This document shows positions 32,797 through 43,211 of a stretch of 50,826 nt of DNA, in pieces (the stretch's first letter is position 1; each line of letters begins with the position of its first letter). The stretch comes from Alphaproteobacteria bacterium (GTDB taxonomy: Bacteria; Pseudomonadota; Alphaproteobacteria; Micavibrionales; UBA2020): assembly GCA_016124645.1 (NCBI GenBank), contig WGNE01000042.1:1-50826 (forward strand), written 5' to 3'. The translations under genes were made by a program, and so were the position numbers. The notes under the pieces were generated by a model that did no database searches, was not told where the DNA came from, and saw only the letters and a program-made list of their open reading frames with translations.

Positions 32797-35190
32797 TCAG
32801 CCGCGTCGCGCCTGCGCGGGCGGCGGTTCGATGACGGCGGGCTGGACGAGCGGCAGGGTGCAGGTGACGGTGGTGCCCGCCCCTTCCTGACTGTCGATGG
32901 AAACCGTGCCCCCGTGCAGCTGGATGATGTTCTTGACCAGCGCAAGGCCGAGGCCCGCGCCGCTGCGCCGCTGGGTCTTCTTGCTGTTGATGCGCTCGAA
33001 GGGCGTGAAGACGCGCGCGAGGTCCTCGGGCGGGATGCCCATGCCGGTATCCCGCACCGTCAGGCTAAGGGTTTCGCCCGAAGACTTCGCGGAAATGGTG
33101 ACTGTGCCCCCGTTCGGGCTGTAGTTGATGGCGTTGCTGATAAGGTTGAGCAAGACCTGCTTCAGCCGCCGTTCGTCCGCGACGACGCTGAGGTCGCGCT
33201 CCTTGCACTCGATGGCGATGTCGAGGCGCTGCTTGCGCACCCATTCCTCGGTCAGCTGCGCCACCTGCTCGATGAGGCCCTTCACGCCAATGCGCGTGGG
33301 GTAGAGCTTCAAATACCCCGCCTCGATGGTGGAGAGGTCGAGGATGTCGTTGACGAGGGAGACGAGCCTTTGCCCCGCCTCGATCATGCTGGTGGTGTAT
33401 TCCAGCTGGCGCTCGTTCAGCTTGCCGAAGTACTGCTGATTGAGCATCTCGGCGAAGCCCATGATGGCGTTGAGCGGCGTGCGCAGCTGGTAGGAGACGT
33501 TGGCGAGGAAGTCGGTCTTCAGCCGCTCCGCTTCTTCCAGCGCGGCGTTCTTCTCCATCAGCGCCTGCTCGACCTTCACCGTGTCGGTGATGTCGAACCA
33601 TGTGTTGAGGATGTTCCCGTCGGGCAGCGGCACCACGGCATACTCCAATACGGTGCCGTTCTTGCGCTCCAGCCGGCCCTTGCGCGGCTCGCGCTCCAGC
33701 CCGTTGGAAAGGATGACCTGCTGCATGGCGGGCCAGTCGGCGTCGGTGAAGAAGGCGCGCGTGCGCTCGACAAGCTGCGCGATATGCGGGGAGCCGCTGG
33801 TTTCTTCGGGCGAGAGCGCCCACATCGCGGCGAAGGACTGGTTGATCAGCTTCAGCCGCCCGTCCTCGCCGAAAACCGCGATGCCTTCGGAGAGGTTGTC
33901 CATCGTCTCTTCCTGCACGGCGATCAGGGTGTTGTAGGAGGTTTCGAGCTGCAAGCGGCTGGTCACGTCCTCCATCGTCAAAAGCAGCCCGCCCATCGGG
34001 CGCGGGACGACGATCATGCGCAGCACGGTGCCGTCCGGCAGGTACTGCATCTCTTCATAGGGCTCCAGCAGGGAGGTGAACTTGTTGAGCCAGTTCTGCT
34101 TGAACTGCTTGTAATCCGCCTGCTCGGGCAGTTTGCGCAGCTCGCGCATCTTCTCGATGATCTCGATCATGCGCGGCTTGGTGTCCAGCCATGTGCCGGA
34201 CATGCCGGTCAGCTCCTCATAGGCGAAGTTGTAGAATTCCAGACGCGTATCGGCGTCGAACATCGCGATCGCGGTGCGCAACTGCTCCAGCGCCTCCTGA
34301 TGCGAGGCGGCGAGGCGGGCGTAGGAGGCTTCCCACTCCTCTTCCTTGGAAACGTCGAAAGCGACGCCCAGTACGCGCTTTTCCTGCGGCAGGGGCACTT
34401 CGGCGACTTCCATCAGCCGCCGCTGGCCGTCGATGATCATGTGGCCGCGCACCGTCTGGGCCGTCAGCTTGGAAAGGGCGCGCTGCGCCAGCACGCGCTG
34501 GGTCAGCTCGGACTTGTTCGCGCCGGTGATGGGCAGCTCGCGCTGGTCGGCCACCACGCCCGCGGCGGTGTCGTCCACCACGCGCGCGTAGGCCTTGTTG
34601 CACCATGTGATGTCCAGCTTGTTGTCGCGCACCCACATCGGCATGGGCAGGGCGTTGGCCAGCGCGCGCAGCTCGCCCTCGCGCTTTTCGACGGCGACCA
34701 CGGCCTCCGCGCTCTGCGCCGCCGCGCGGGCGAAATCGGTGATGTCCATCATCCAGATGACGGAAAAGACCTGCCCGTTCTTCTGCAGCACGCCGCGCTT
34801 GCCGTAGGCCTTCAAAGCCCGCGCGCCCGAAGCGGTGTGCAGGTTGGTCTCGAAATGCTCTCCGTACTGGTGCAGGCGGTCGTAAAGGGTTTCGAGCGCG
34901 GCGGCGTCGCCGGGGTTCAGCCCGGCCTGAAGGTCTTGCAGGTTCTCGACTTTTTCGATGCCGACGAGGTTGCAAAAACCGGGGGAGACGGCCTGCACGC
35001 CCGACTGGTCCCAGCCGCAATATTCAAGCGGGATGGCCCGCACGAAGCTTTCCAGCCTGTCGTACTGGCGCGTGAGTTTTTTATGCGCGCGGCGTCCGGG
35101 CACGACGGCGTCCAGCAGCCGCTCCGCGAAGGAGGGTTTCTCGGTTGCCGGCGCGATCTCCGGCGCTTTTGTGGGGTTATTCTCGCTCAC
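32797..35190 (-). CDS. divL: DivL-type PAS sensor kinase with tyrosine in place of the phospho-histidine
   Basis: A 797-aa protein with three or four PAS-like regions (about 45-150, 170-285, 300-415, 425-540), a dimerisation helix and a kinase ATPase domain. The H-box reads FLANVSYQLRTPLNAI, with Tyr567 where kinases have His. This is the hallmark of Caulobacter DivL, which acts in the DivK-CckA-CtrA cell-cycle pathway. N-box NLISNAINYSPNGG, DTGMGIP (G1) and GAGLGLALV (G2) are intact, so ATP may still bind. ahcY lies directly upstream; I recall ahcY-divL as a common alphaproteobacterial pairing. The start codon is GTG, just after a hairpin. No N-terminal membrane segment is seen. Confidence 0.82.
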   Translation of the reverse strand: MSENNPTKAPEIAPATEKPSFAERLLDAVVPGRRAHKKLTRQYDRLESFVRAIPLEYCGWDQSGVQAVSPGFCNLVGIEKVENLQDLQAGLNPGDAAALETLYDRLHQYGEHFETNLHTASGARALKAYGKRGVLQKNGQVFSVIWMMDITDFARAAAQSAEAVVAVEKREGELRALANALPMPMWVRDNKLDITWCNKAYARVVDDTAAGVVADQRELPITGANKSELTQRVLAQRALSKLTAQTVRGHMIIDGQRRLMEVAEVPLPQEKRVLGVAFDVSKEEEWEASYARLAASHQEALEQLRTAIAMFDADTRLEFYNFAYEELTGMSGTWLDTKPRMIEIIEKMRELRKLPEQADYKQFKQNWLNKFTSLLEPYEEMQYLPDGTVLRMIVVPRPMGGLLLTMEDVTSRLQLETSYNTLIAVQEETMDNLSEGIAVFGEDGRLKLINQSFAAMWALSPEETSGSPHIAQLVERTRAFFTDADWPAMQQVILSNGLEREPRKGRLERKNGTVLEYAVVPLPDGNILNTWFDITDTVKVEQALMEKNAALEEAERLKTDFLANVSYQLRTPLNAIMGFAEMLNQQYFGKLNERQLEYTTSMIEAGQRLVSLVNDILDLSTIEAGYLKLYPTRIGVKGLIEQVAQLTEEWVRKQRLDIAIECKERDLSVVADERRLKQVLLNLISNAINYSPNGGTVTISAKSSGETLSLTVRDTGMGIPPEDLARVFTPFERINSKKTQRRSGAGLGLALVKNIIQLHGGTVSIDSQEGAGTTVTCTLPLVQPAVIEPPPAQARRG

Positions 35191-35202
35191 CCGATCATGT
35201 TA

Positions 35203-35237
35203 AAACGCTTCCCCCGCCGTTCGCAAGGGAAGCGTTT
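35203..35237 (-). terminator. Hairpin between ahcY and divL
   Basis: AAACGCTTCCC and GGGAAGCGTTT (35203-35213 with 35227-35237) form an 11-bp stem; on the minus strand it ends in TTTT. It lies 12 bp before the divL start, so it may end ahcY transcripts or attenuate divL. Confidence 0.65.
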
Positions 35238-35261
35238 GATAACAGAAGAAAAGCCGGCGGT

Positions 35262-36629
<1,368 letters not shown>

Positions 36630-36676
36630 TCACCCCCTAATGCGGCATTTATGCAAGTCTTTGATTTTAATTGTTT

Positions 36677-38425
36677 TTAGGGCTTGAACCGGTCCACGAT
36701 ATCGGTCACGCGCTCGGGGTCGTACTGATTCATCACCTGCCGCGCGTGTTCCTCGGCCTGCTGGAGCGACAATTCGCGGATGCGCCGCTTGAGCCGCGGC
36801 AGGCTGGCGGGGCCGACGGAAAACTCGCGCAACCCGAGCCCCATGAGCAGCGCGGTGTATTTCGTATCCGCCCCCATCTCCCCGCAGATGCTGACGGAAA
36901 TGCCCGCACGCCGCCCCGCCTCCACCGCGAATTCGATGAGCCGCAGCACGGCGGGATTGAGCGGATTGTAGAGCGACGCGACCTGATCGTCTCCCCTGTC
37001 GATGGCGACGGTGTATTGCACGAGGTCGTTGGTGCCAAGGGCGAAGAAGTCGGAAACGGCGGCAAGGCTGTCCGCCGAAAGCGCGGCGGCGGGAATTTCG
37101 ATCATCGCGCCCAGCGGCGGCGGAGCCTCTTCCACATGCGCCTTTTCCGCGCGCAGCTCGCGGTGGCTTTCGATGAGCAGGGCGCGGGCGCGTTCCACCT
37201 CCTGCGAGGTCGTGACCATGGGCAGCAGGATGCGCACCGGCCCGAAAGCCCCCGCGCGGATCATGGCGCGAAACTGCGTCTTCAGCAGCAGCGGCTCCTT
37301 CAAAGACAAACGTATGGCGCGCAGCCCCAGCGCGGGGTTGACCGAATTTTCAAGATGCGCGCCGAGCGAGGGCGCCAGCTTGTCGCCGCCGATGTCGAGC
37401 GTGCGAAAGGTGACCGGCGCGCCCTTCATGGCGGCGACGACCGTGGACATGGCGTCGAACTGCTCTTCCTCGGTCGGCAGGGTCGCGCGGTTCATGAACA
37501 GGAATTCGGTGCGAAAAAGCCCGATGCCCTGCCCGCCCGCCGCCGAAATGGTCTCGACGTCGCGCGGCAATTCCAAATTCGCGCGCAGGGTGATCTGCGT
37601 GCCGTCGCTGGTCACGGCGGGTTCTGCGCGCAATTCGTCGAGGCTTTCGCTGTCCTGCGCCAGCTCGGCGCGGATTTTCTCGTAGCGGCGCAGCGTTTCC
37701 GGCGCGGGGTTGATGACGAGCTTGCCCTCGATGCCATCGACCACCGCCGTCTGGCCGTGCGCGGTCGTATCCAGCATGGCGGCCTCGATGCTCAGGACCG
37801 CGGGCAGGCCGAGGCTGCGCGCCATCACCGCCGTATGCCCCGCCGCCCCGCCGTGCACGGTGCAGATGCCCGCGAAACGGCGCGGGTCGAGCAGCGCGGT
37901 TTCGGCGGGAGAGATTTCCCGCGCCAGCACGATGCCGCCCTGCGGCACGGAATCGAGCGAGACATAGGGGATGTTCAAAAGGCTTCGCAGCAAGCGGTTT
38001 CCCACCGCCTCCACGTCGTCCAGCCTTGCGGCGATGTAATTGTCCTTCAGCGCGCGGAACTGCGCGGCGAGCGAGCCCATCGCGTTTTCCAGCGCCCATT
38101 CGGCGTTGATCTTGTCATCCGCGATTTTCTGCGCCGCGCCGCGGATGAGGCGGGAGCCGGAAATCATGGCGAGATGCGCTTCCAGCAGCAGCGTCACCTC
38201 TTCCGCCGCCGTTTCGGGCAGCCCGGCGGCGCGGGTTTTCAGCTCCTGCAATTCGCCGCGCACATTCTCCACCGCATCGCTGAATCTCTTCTGCTCGGCT
38301 TCGATATTCGCGTCCTCGATCTTGTATTTCGGCACCTGCGGCCGCGCGACCTCCACCAGAAAGGCCGCGCCGATGGCCACGCCATGCGTGACGCCGATGC
38401 CGGTGAAGATTTTTTCAGCCGTCAT
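36677..38425 (-). CDS. PTS enzyme I (PEP-protein phosphotransferase)
   Basis: Takes phosphate from PEP and passes it to HPr. The 582-aa protein begins directly with the EI N-terminal domain, with no GAF domain as in EI-Ntr (PtsP), has the phospho-histidine His197 in GGAAGHTAVMARSLGLPAV, and a PEP-binding barrel ending with SICGEMGAD and LGLREFSVGPASL. It lies 6 bp after the HPr gene. No sugar permease (EIIB/EIIC) is in the window, so the relay is probably regulatory; the C-terminus is normal. Confidence 0.93.
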   Translation of the reverse strand: MTAEKIFTGIGVTHGVAIGAAFLVEVARPQVPKYKIEDANIEAEQKRFSDAVENVRGELQELKTRAAGLPETAAEEVTLLLEAHLAMISGSRLIRGAAQKIADDKINAEWALENAMGSLAAQFRALKDNYIAARLDDVEAVGNRLLRSLLNIPYVSLDSVPQGGIVLAREISPAETALLDPRRFAGICTVHGGAAGHTAVMARSLGLPAVLSIEAAMLDTTAHGQTAVVDGIEGKLVINPAPETLRRYEKIRAELAQDSESLDELRAEPAVTSDGTQITLRANLELPRDVETISAAGGQGIGLFRTEFLFMNRATLPTEEEQFDAMSTVVAAMKGAPVTFRTLDIGGDKLAPSLGAHLENSVNPALGLRAIRLSLKEPLLLKTQFRAMIRAGAFGPVRILLPMVTTSQEVERARALLIESHRELRAEKAHVEEAPPPLGAMIEIPAAALSADSLAAVSDFFALGTNDLVQYTVAIDRGDDQVASLYNPLNPAVLRLIEFAVEAGRRAGISVSICGEMGADTKYTALLMGLGLREFSVGPASLPRLKRRIRELSLQQAEEHARQVMNQYDPERVTDIVDRFKP

Positions 38426-38431
38426 GCGGTC

Positions 38432-38749
38432 TCACGCCTCCTCGTCGAAGCGGCGTTCGACGAGGCCCGACAGTTCGTCCAGCGCCGCCTGCGCACCTTC
38501 GCCGGATGCCGTGATGCGGATGGAGGTATCGATGCTGGCCGACAGCATCAGCAACCCCATGATGGAAGAACCGCAGACGTCCATGTCGTCTTTCAGCACA
38601 CGCACGCGCAGCGTGTCGTCGCGCTGGCGGAAATCATCGACCATCCGCACGAATTTCGCCGCCGCGCGCGCGTGCAGCCCGCGCCGGTTGCAGATTTTCA
38701 CGGTTTTTTCGAGAGATTTCCCGCCTTCAGCCCCTTCCGCCGCCATCAC
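38432..38749 (-). CDS. HPr family phosphocarrier protein
   Basis: Small phosphocarrier between EI and EIIA. Of 105 aa, the HPr fold starts near residue 14; the active histidine is in RRGLHARAAAKFV and the HprK target serine in CGSSIMGLLML. Both sites are present, so it can be phosphorylated on His by EI and on Ser by the HPr kinase coded at 40160. The first 12 residues are extra; Met2 is an equal start choice. It lies between the EIIA gene (3 bp) and the EI gene (6 bp). Confidence 0.94.
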   Translation of the reverse strand: MMAAEGAEGGKSLEKTVKICNRRGLHARAAAKFVRMVDDFRQRDDTLRVRVLKDDMDVCGSSIMGLLMLSASIDTSIRITASGEGAQAALDELSGLVERRFDEEA

Positions 38750-38752
38750 GCC

Positions 38753-39154
38753 TCAGCCCGCCTGCAACAGCGCGGAGGCCGCGTTGATGTACTTGCGCCC
38801 CGCTTCCTGCCCGCTCTGCGCCGCTTCCGCCAGCGTTTCCGTCTGGCGGACGGAGGCGAGCTTGATGAGCATGGGAAGGTTGATGCCCGCCAGCGCCTCG
38901 ATCTTCTTGTCCTGCGTGATGGAGATGGCGAGGTTGGAGGGCGTGCCGCCGAACATGTCGGTCAGGATCAAGACGCCCTTGCCGCTATCGACGCTTTTGG
39001 TCTTGTCGATGATCTCCTGCCGCTTGGCGTCGAGGTCGTCTTCCGGCCCCATGCAGACCGCCGCGATCTGCTCCTGCGGGCCGACGATATGTTCCATGAC
39101 GGAAATGAATTCTTCCGCCAGACGTCCATGCGTGACGATGACAAGGCCGATCAT
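38753..39154 (-). CDS. PTS EIIA protein, mannose type
   Basis: A free-standing EIIA of the mannose (ManX) fold, 133 aa. His9 in GLVIVTHGRLAEEF is the phosphorylation site; GVLILTDMFGGTPSN is the family's second block. With no EIIB or EIIC beside it, it probably acts as a regulator, as is known for EIIA-Man proteins in hprK operons of alphaproteobacteria. Its ATG overlaps the rapZ stop by 4 bp. Confidence 0.93.
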   Translation of the reverse strand: MIGLVIVTHGRLAEEFISVMEHIVGPQEQIAAVCMGPEDDLDAKRQEIIDKTKSVDSGKGVLILTDMFGGTPSNLAISITQDKKIEALAGINLPMLIKLASVRQTETLAEAAQSGQEAGRKYINAASALLQAG

Positions 39155-40155
39155 GCTGCTTTTCCCCGTTTTTTCGTTGTTTTGCCTGATGATTTTTTAT
39201 CTTCGCGGATGCGGTGAAACTGCTGCTGCGCCCAGCGCTCGAGGTCGCGGTGCCGCAGTTGCGAGGCGACGCCCTTCTTCTGCAGCCAGCGGTTCAGCTC
39301 CTCCGCCGTGAAGACGGAGCGATGTCGCCCGCCCGTGCAGCCGACGGCGATGGTGAGGTAACGCTTGCCCGCGCGCGCATAGAGCGGCAGCAGCGGTTCC
39401 AGCATCTGCGTGAGGTTCCTGAAAAACGGCTTGTAGCCCTTGTCCGCCTTGATCTTCGCCGCCACCGGCGCGTCGCGGCCCGACAGCGGGCGCAGCTTCG
39501 CGTCCCAATGCGGATTGTCGAGAAAACGCACGTCGAAAACGAGGTCGGCCTCGCGCGGCAGCCCGTTGCGAAACCCGAAGGAAGTGACGAGGACACAGAG
39601 CCCGCGCTTGTCGTCGAGGCTGAAATAGCCCTCCAGTATCCGGTGCAGGTCATGCGGCTTGAGGTCGGAGGTATCGATGACCTGATCGGCCTCTTTGAGC
39701 AGGGGGCGCATCATCTGGCGTTCCAGCGCGACGCCGTCGGCGACCGGCCGGTCCACCGCCTGCGGGTGCAGCCGGCGGGTTTCGGTATAACGTTGCTGCA
39801 GCACGCTGTCCTGACAATTGATGAAAAGAAGCGAAACGCGCATCTCGCGCTTGGCGCGCAGGGCGGCAGCCAGTTTCTGCAGTCCCGCGGCGGTGAAATC
39901 CCACGTGCGGCTGTCGATGCCGATGGCGACGGCCGCGCCTTGCCCCTGCTTCATGGCCAGCAGCGGCTCGACGAGGGAGATCGGCAGATTGTCCACCGCC
40001 TTGTAGCCAATGTCCTCCAGCCCCTTCAGCGCGCTCGACAGCCCCGCCCCGGACAGGCCGGTGACGAGCAGCACGGGCCGCGCTGCAGTTTTTTTCACGA
40101 TTTTTTTCTTCTTTTTCACAGCGGGTTTCGCGGATGTGGATTTTTTGCGCGTCAT
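39151..40155 (-). CDS. rapZ: RapZ/YvcJ family protein with altered Walker A
   Basis: RapZ in E. coli binds small RNAs and guides RNase E; the family is a P-loop protein. This 334-aa version has the family blocks GLEDIGYKAVDNLPISLV, the DSRTW segment, FGFRNGLPREADLVFDVRFL and AVGCTGGRHRSV. The P-loop reads TGLSGAGLSSAL: the expected lysine is Leu39 (codon CTG), so ATP or GTP binding is doubtful. The N-terminus (K-rich, 1-24) and the C-terminus are extended with basic residues. It lies 4 bp after hprK and overlaps EIIA. Confidence 0.93.
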   Translation of the reverse strand: MTRKKSTSAKPAVKKKKKIVKKTAARPVLLVTGLSGAGLSSALKGLEDIGYKAVDNLPISLVEPLLAMKQGQGAAVAIGIDSRTWDFTAAGLQKLAAALRAKREMRVSLLFINCQDSVLQQRYTETRRLHPQAVDRPVADGVALERQMMRPLLKEADQVIDTSDLKPHDLHRILEGYFSLDDKRGLCVLVTSFGFRNGLPREADLVFDVRFLDNPHWDAKLRPLSGRDAPVAAKIKADKGYKPFFRNLTQMLEPLLPLYARAGKRYLTIAVGCTGGRHRSVFTAEELNRWLQKKGVASQLRHRDLERWAQQQFHRIREDKKSSGKTTKKRGKAA

Positions 40156-40159
40156 CCGT

Positions 40160-40642
40160 TCATTTTACTATCATTTCCGGCCGGTGAACAACCTCCATCG
40201 CCTTATGGACCTTCACGACGGCTGAAATATCAAAGGCATGGAGCCGGAAGAGCGGCACCTGCACGCCGAGGATGGTTTCGGTCTTCATGTCGGGCAGGCG
40301 CGGCATGTCCTCGCGCTTGACGAGGTCGATGACGAGGCGCAGGCAGCCGTTCACCACCTCCGGCACGCGCAGAAGCCCGACCCCGCGCACCTCGAGAAGC
40401 CCGTGGATGACCTCGACCGGCTCGGCGAAGATGCGGTTGGCGCGGCGCTCGAAAAGCACCTGATCGTCGCAGACCAGCCCCCCGCCCGCTTCCATCAGCC
40501 GTAGCGCGAGGTCCGACTTGCCCGAACCCGAACGGCCGCGCAGGAAGACGACCGAGGCCTCGAAACCCACGGGGCGCAGCAGCACCGCGGTGCCGTGCAG
40601 GGTCGTTCTTTGCGGTTCTGGCGTTTTTCTGGGAATGCCCAT
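40160..40642 (-). CDS. hprK: HPr kinase/phosphorylase, short form
   Basis: Phosphorylates HPr on serine and can reverse it. The 160-aa protein is the short alphaproteobacterial form, with only the C-terminal catalytic domain. Walker A GRSGSGKSD is at 36-44; DDQVLFERR and the HprK signature LLEVRGVGLLRV follow. It heads the hprK-rapZ-EIIA-HPr-EI operon. In many relatives the chvI/chvG two-component genes precede hprK; here folC does instead. Confidence 0.94.
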   Translation of the reverse strand: MGIPRKTPEPQRTTLHGTAVLLRPVGFEASVVFLRGRSGSGKSDLALRLMEAGGGLVCDDQVLFERRANRIFAEPVEVIHGLLEVRGVGLLRVPEVVNGCLRLVIDLVKREDMPRLPDMKTETILGVQVPLFRLHAFDISAVVKVHKAMEVVHRPEMIVK

Positions 40643-40709
40643 GTTTGCGTCCGTCTCTGCGTCCGTGCCTTGGTGAGCGGCCCGTTTTCTCAGGCAAATC
40701 GGCTTTGGT

Positions 40710-42089
40710 TCAGCGCGGCGCGTTCAGGCGCAGCGCATAGCCGACGAGGTAGAGCGAGCCCGTGATGATTATACGCTGCGGCGCATCGAATTGGAAGGCG
40801 AGGGAGCGGATCGCGGCCTCGATGCCCTTGGCCGGCTGCGCCTGCGCGAAACCCGCGCGGCGCAGGTATTCGCATAACTCCTCCGCCCCCAGCATCGGCG
40901 CGTCGAATTCGGCCTCCACCGCCTGTATCGTGCGCGGCAATCCGGCAAGGCGGGGGTAGAAGCCGCCCGGCTCCTTGTTGCGCTTGTAGGCGGTGATGAC
41001 ATGCAAGGGCTTTTCCGGCCCCCATGCGGCGGCCTGCGCCGAAAGCACTTCCGCGCCGGAATCGTTATGCGCGCCATCGACCCAGAGCTCCCAGCCGGGC
41101 GGCAAAAGTTCCGCCAGCGCGCCCGCCGTCAGCTGCTGCATCCGCCCCGGCCAGCGCACGGCGTTCATGGCGGCCGTCATGTTTTCCCCGGTCACAAGGT
41201 GACGGAACGGGCTGCGGCGCAGCCCCGCGATGGCCGTGCCCGCGTTGGCGATCTGGTGCGCGCCGCGCAGATAGGGCAGCGGCAGGGTCAGGCTGGTCTC
41301 CGCGTCTTCGTAAACGAAGCCGCCGTTCCGCGCGGCGGCCTGCCAGTCGCGCCCGGCCATGAAGACCGGCGCGCCCAGTTCCGCCGCGCGCTTTTCGAAC
41401 ACATCCGTCACTTCAGCCCCGCTTTGCGGGGCGACGATGACGGGACAGCCGCGCTTGATGATGCCCGCCTTGTTGCCCGCGATTTCGGGCAGCGTGTCGC
41501 CCAAAAGGCGCGTATGGTCGAAGGAAATGCGGGTCAGCAGGCTGGTCACGCCCTTGTCCAGCACGTTGGTGGCGTCATAGGTACCGCCGAGGCCGACTTC
41601 CAGCAGCAGCGCGTCCGCCGGGTTGCGCGCCCATGCGAGGAAGCCGAGCGCGGTGAAGAACTCGAAGAAGGAAACCGTATCTTCCCCCGCCGCGCGGTCG
41701 CAGGCGTCGATGAGCTCCAGCAGCATCTCCGCGCCGATTTCGCGGCCGCAGACGGTGATGCGTTCCTCGAAGCGCACGAGATGGGGGGAGATGAACTTGT
41801 GCACGGTCAGCCCGCCCGCCTCCAGCGCGGCCTGCGCGAAGGCGAGGGTGGAGCCCTTGCCGTTGGTGCCCGCGACATGCAGCGCCGGCGGCATTTGCAG
41901 CTGCGGATTGCCCAGCTTTTGCAAAAGGCGGTACATGCGCGCCAGCCCGGTCGGCATGATGGGCCCGTGGCGGCGGCGGACGTCGGCGACGGCCTGCTCG
42001 ACCGCAGGCACGGGCGAATAGGTCCAGTCCGTGGGCGGCGCCACGGCAGTTAAGGGGATTTCCTTCTTGATGTCTTTTTTATCCGGCAC
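40710..42089 (-). CDS. folC: Bifunctional folylpolyglutamate synthase / dihydrofolate synthase
   Basis: Adds glutamate to dihydropteroate and to folates. In 459 aa: the ATP loop HVAGTNGKGSTLAF (71-84), the SPHLVRFEERI block, and the Mur-ligase-like C-terminal domain with VDGAHNDSGAEVL. The start is GTG at 42089, with GAGGG about 8 bp upstream. It follows accD by 32 bp; accD-folC is a common pair in proteobacteria. Confidence 0.95.
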   Translation of the reverse strand: MPDKKDIKKEIPLTAVAPPTDWTYSPVPAVEQAVADVRRRHGPIMPTGLARMYRLLQKLGNPQLQMPPALHVAGTNGKGSTLAFAQAALEAGGLTVHKFISPHLVRFEERITVCGREIGAEMLLELIDACDRAAGEDTVSFFEFFTALGFLAWARNPADALLLEVGLGGTYDATNVLDKGVTSLLTRISFDHTRLLGDTLPEIAGNKAGIIKRGCPVIVAPQSGAEVTDVFEKRAAELGAPVFMAGRDWQAAARNGGFVYEDAETSLTLPLPYLRGAHQIANAGTAIAGLRRSPFRHLVTGENMTAAMNAVRWPGRMQQLTAGALAELLPPGWELWVDGAHNDSGAEVLSAQAAAWGPEKPLHVITAYKRNKEPGGFYPRLAGLPRTIQAVEAEFDAPMLGAEELCEYLRRAGFAQAQPAKGIEAAIRSLAFQFDAPQRIIITGSLYLVGYALRLNAPR

Positions 42090-42121
42090 CGCGTTCGCCC
42101 TCTCGCGCCTTCAGCCTTGCG

Positions 42122-43078
42122 TCAGGCGCCGCTTTCCTCATCCGACGTGTCATGATGGCCGCGCGCGTCGCCGTTGACCTTGCGCTTGCCCTTGGCCTCG
42201 GGCTTGCGCCGCTGCTTGTCTTCCACGCGCGGGCGGGTGAGCAGCTGGATGAGGGTGACCAGTTTCTGCCGCAGCGCGCTGCGCGGCACGACGAGATCGA
42301 CCATGCCGTGGCTGCACAGGTATTCGGCGGTCTGGAAGCCGTCGGGCAGGCTGGCGCGGATGGTTTCCTGAATGACGCGGCGGCCGGCGAAGCCGATCTG
42401 CGCGCCCGGCTCGGCGATATGAATATCGCCCAGCATGGCGAAGGAGGCCGAAACCCCGCCCGTTGTGGGGTCGGTGAGAATGACGATATAAGGAAGGCCC
42501 GCTTCCTTCACCTGCTCGACCGCGATGACGGAGCGCGGCATCTGCATGAGGGAGATCATGCCTTCCTGCATGCGCGCGCCGCCCGAAGCCGGGATGACGA
42601 TGAAGGGCGCCTTCAGGCTGACCGCGAGGCGCGAAGCCGTGACGAGCCCGTCGCCCACCGCCGCGCCCATGGAGCCGCCCATGAAGGAAAAATCGAAAGC
42701 GGCGATGACCGCCGTCTTGCCGCCGACCGCGCCCTGCGCGACGACGATGGCGTCCTTGCGGCCGGTCGCGGATTGCGCGTCCTTCAGGCGGTCGGTGTAT
42801 TTCTTGCGGTCGCGGAACCTCAGGGGGTCCACGGCGGTCTTGGGCAGGTCCACCTGCTGGAAGCGGCCTTCGTCGAAAAGCATCTGCAGCCGGTCCATGA
42901 CGTCCATGCGCAGGTGATGGCCGCAGTGGTGGCAGACGTTGAGGTTGCGCACGAGTTCCTGATGGTGGAGCATCGTCTCGCAACCCGGGCATTTCATCCA
43001 CAGGTTATCCGGCACGTCCTTCTTGGACGAGATCAGCGCCTTGATCTTGGGGCGGACGAAATTGGTGATCCAGTTCAT
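42122..43078 (-). CDS. accD: Acetyl-CoA carboxylase carboxyltransferase subunit beta
   Basis: With AccA it moves the carboxyl group from biotin to acetyl-CoA, the first step of fatty acid synthesis. In 318 aa: a zinc ribbon with Cys30, Cys33, Cys49 and Cys52, then the carboxyltransferase core (SFMGGSMGAAVGDGLV, PASGGARMQEGMISLMQM, ILTDPTTGGVSASFAMLGD). The C-terminal 30 residues are charged and disordered. First gene of accD-folC. Confidence 0.97.
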   Translation of the reverse strand: MNWITNFVRPKIKALISSKKDVPDNLWMKCPGCETMLHHQELVRNLNVCHHCGHHLRMDVMDRLQMLFDEGRFQQVDLPKTAVDPLRFRDRKKYTDRLKDAQSATGRKDAIVVAQGAVGGKTAVIAAFDFSFMGGSMGAAVGDGLVTASRLAVSLKAPFIVIPASGGARMQEGMISLMQMPRSVIAVEQVKEAGLPYIVILTDPTTGGVSASFAMLGDIHIAEPGAQIGFAGRRVIQETIRASLPDGFQTAEYLCSHGMVDLVVPRSALRQKLVTLIQLLTRPRVEDKQRRKPEAKGKRKVNGDARGHHDTSDEESGA

Positions 43079-43211
43079 TGCGGCTCTAAAACCTGCTTTT
43101 TGTTATCTTTTCAGCCTGCTTGTCTAACATGCGAATCCCGCCGGCGTCACCAGTTTTATGATATTTTTATAATTATGAAAATAAATACGGTGCCATAGTG
43201 CGGTTCGCGCG

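Noticed and set aside
36671..39217. Plus-strand open frame of 848 codons opposite the PTS genes
   Set aside because: Shadow frame antisense to EI, HPr and EIIA, all motif-complete.
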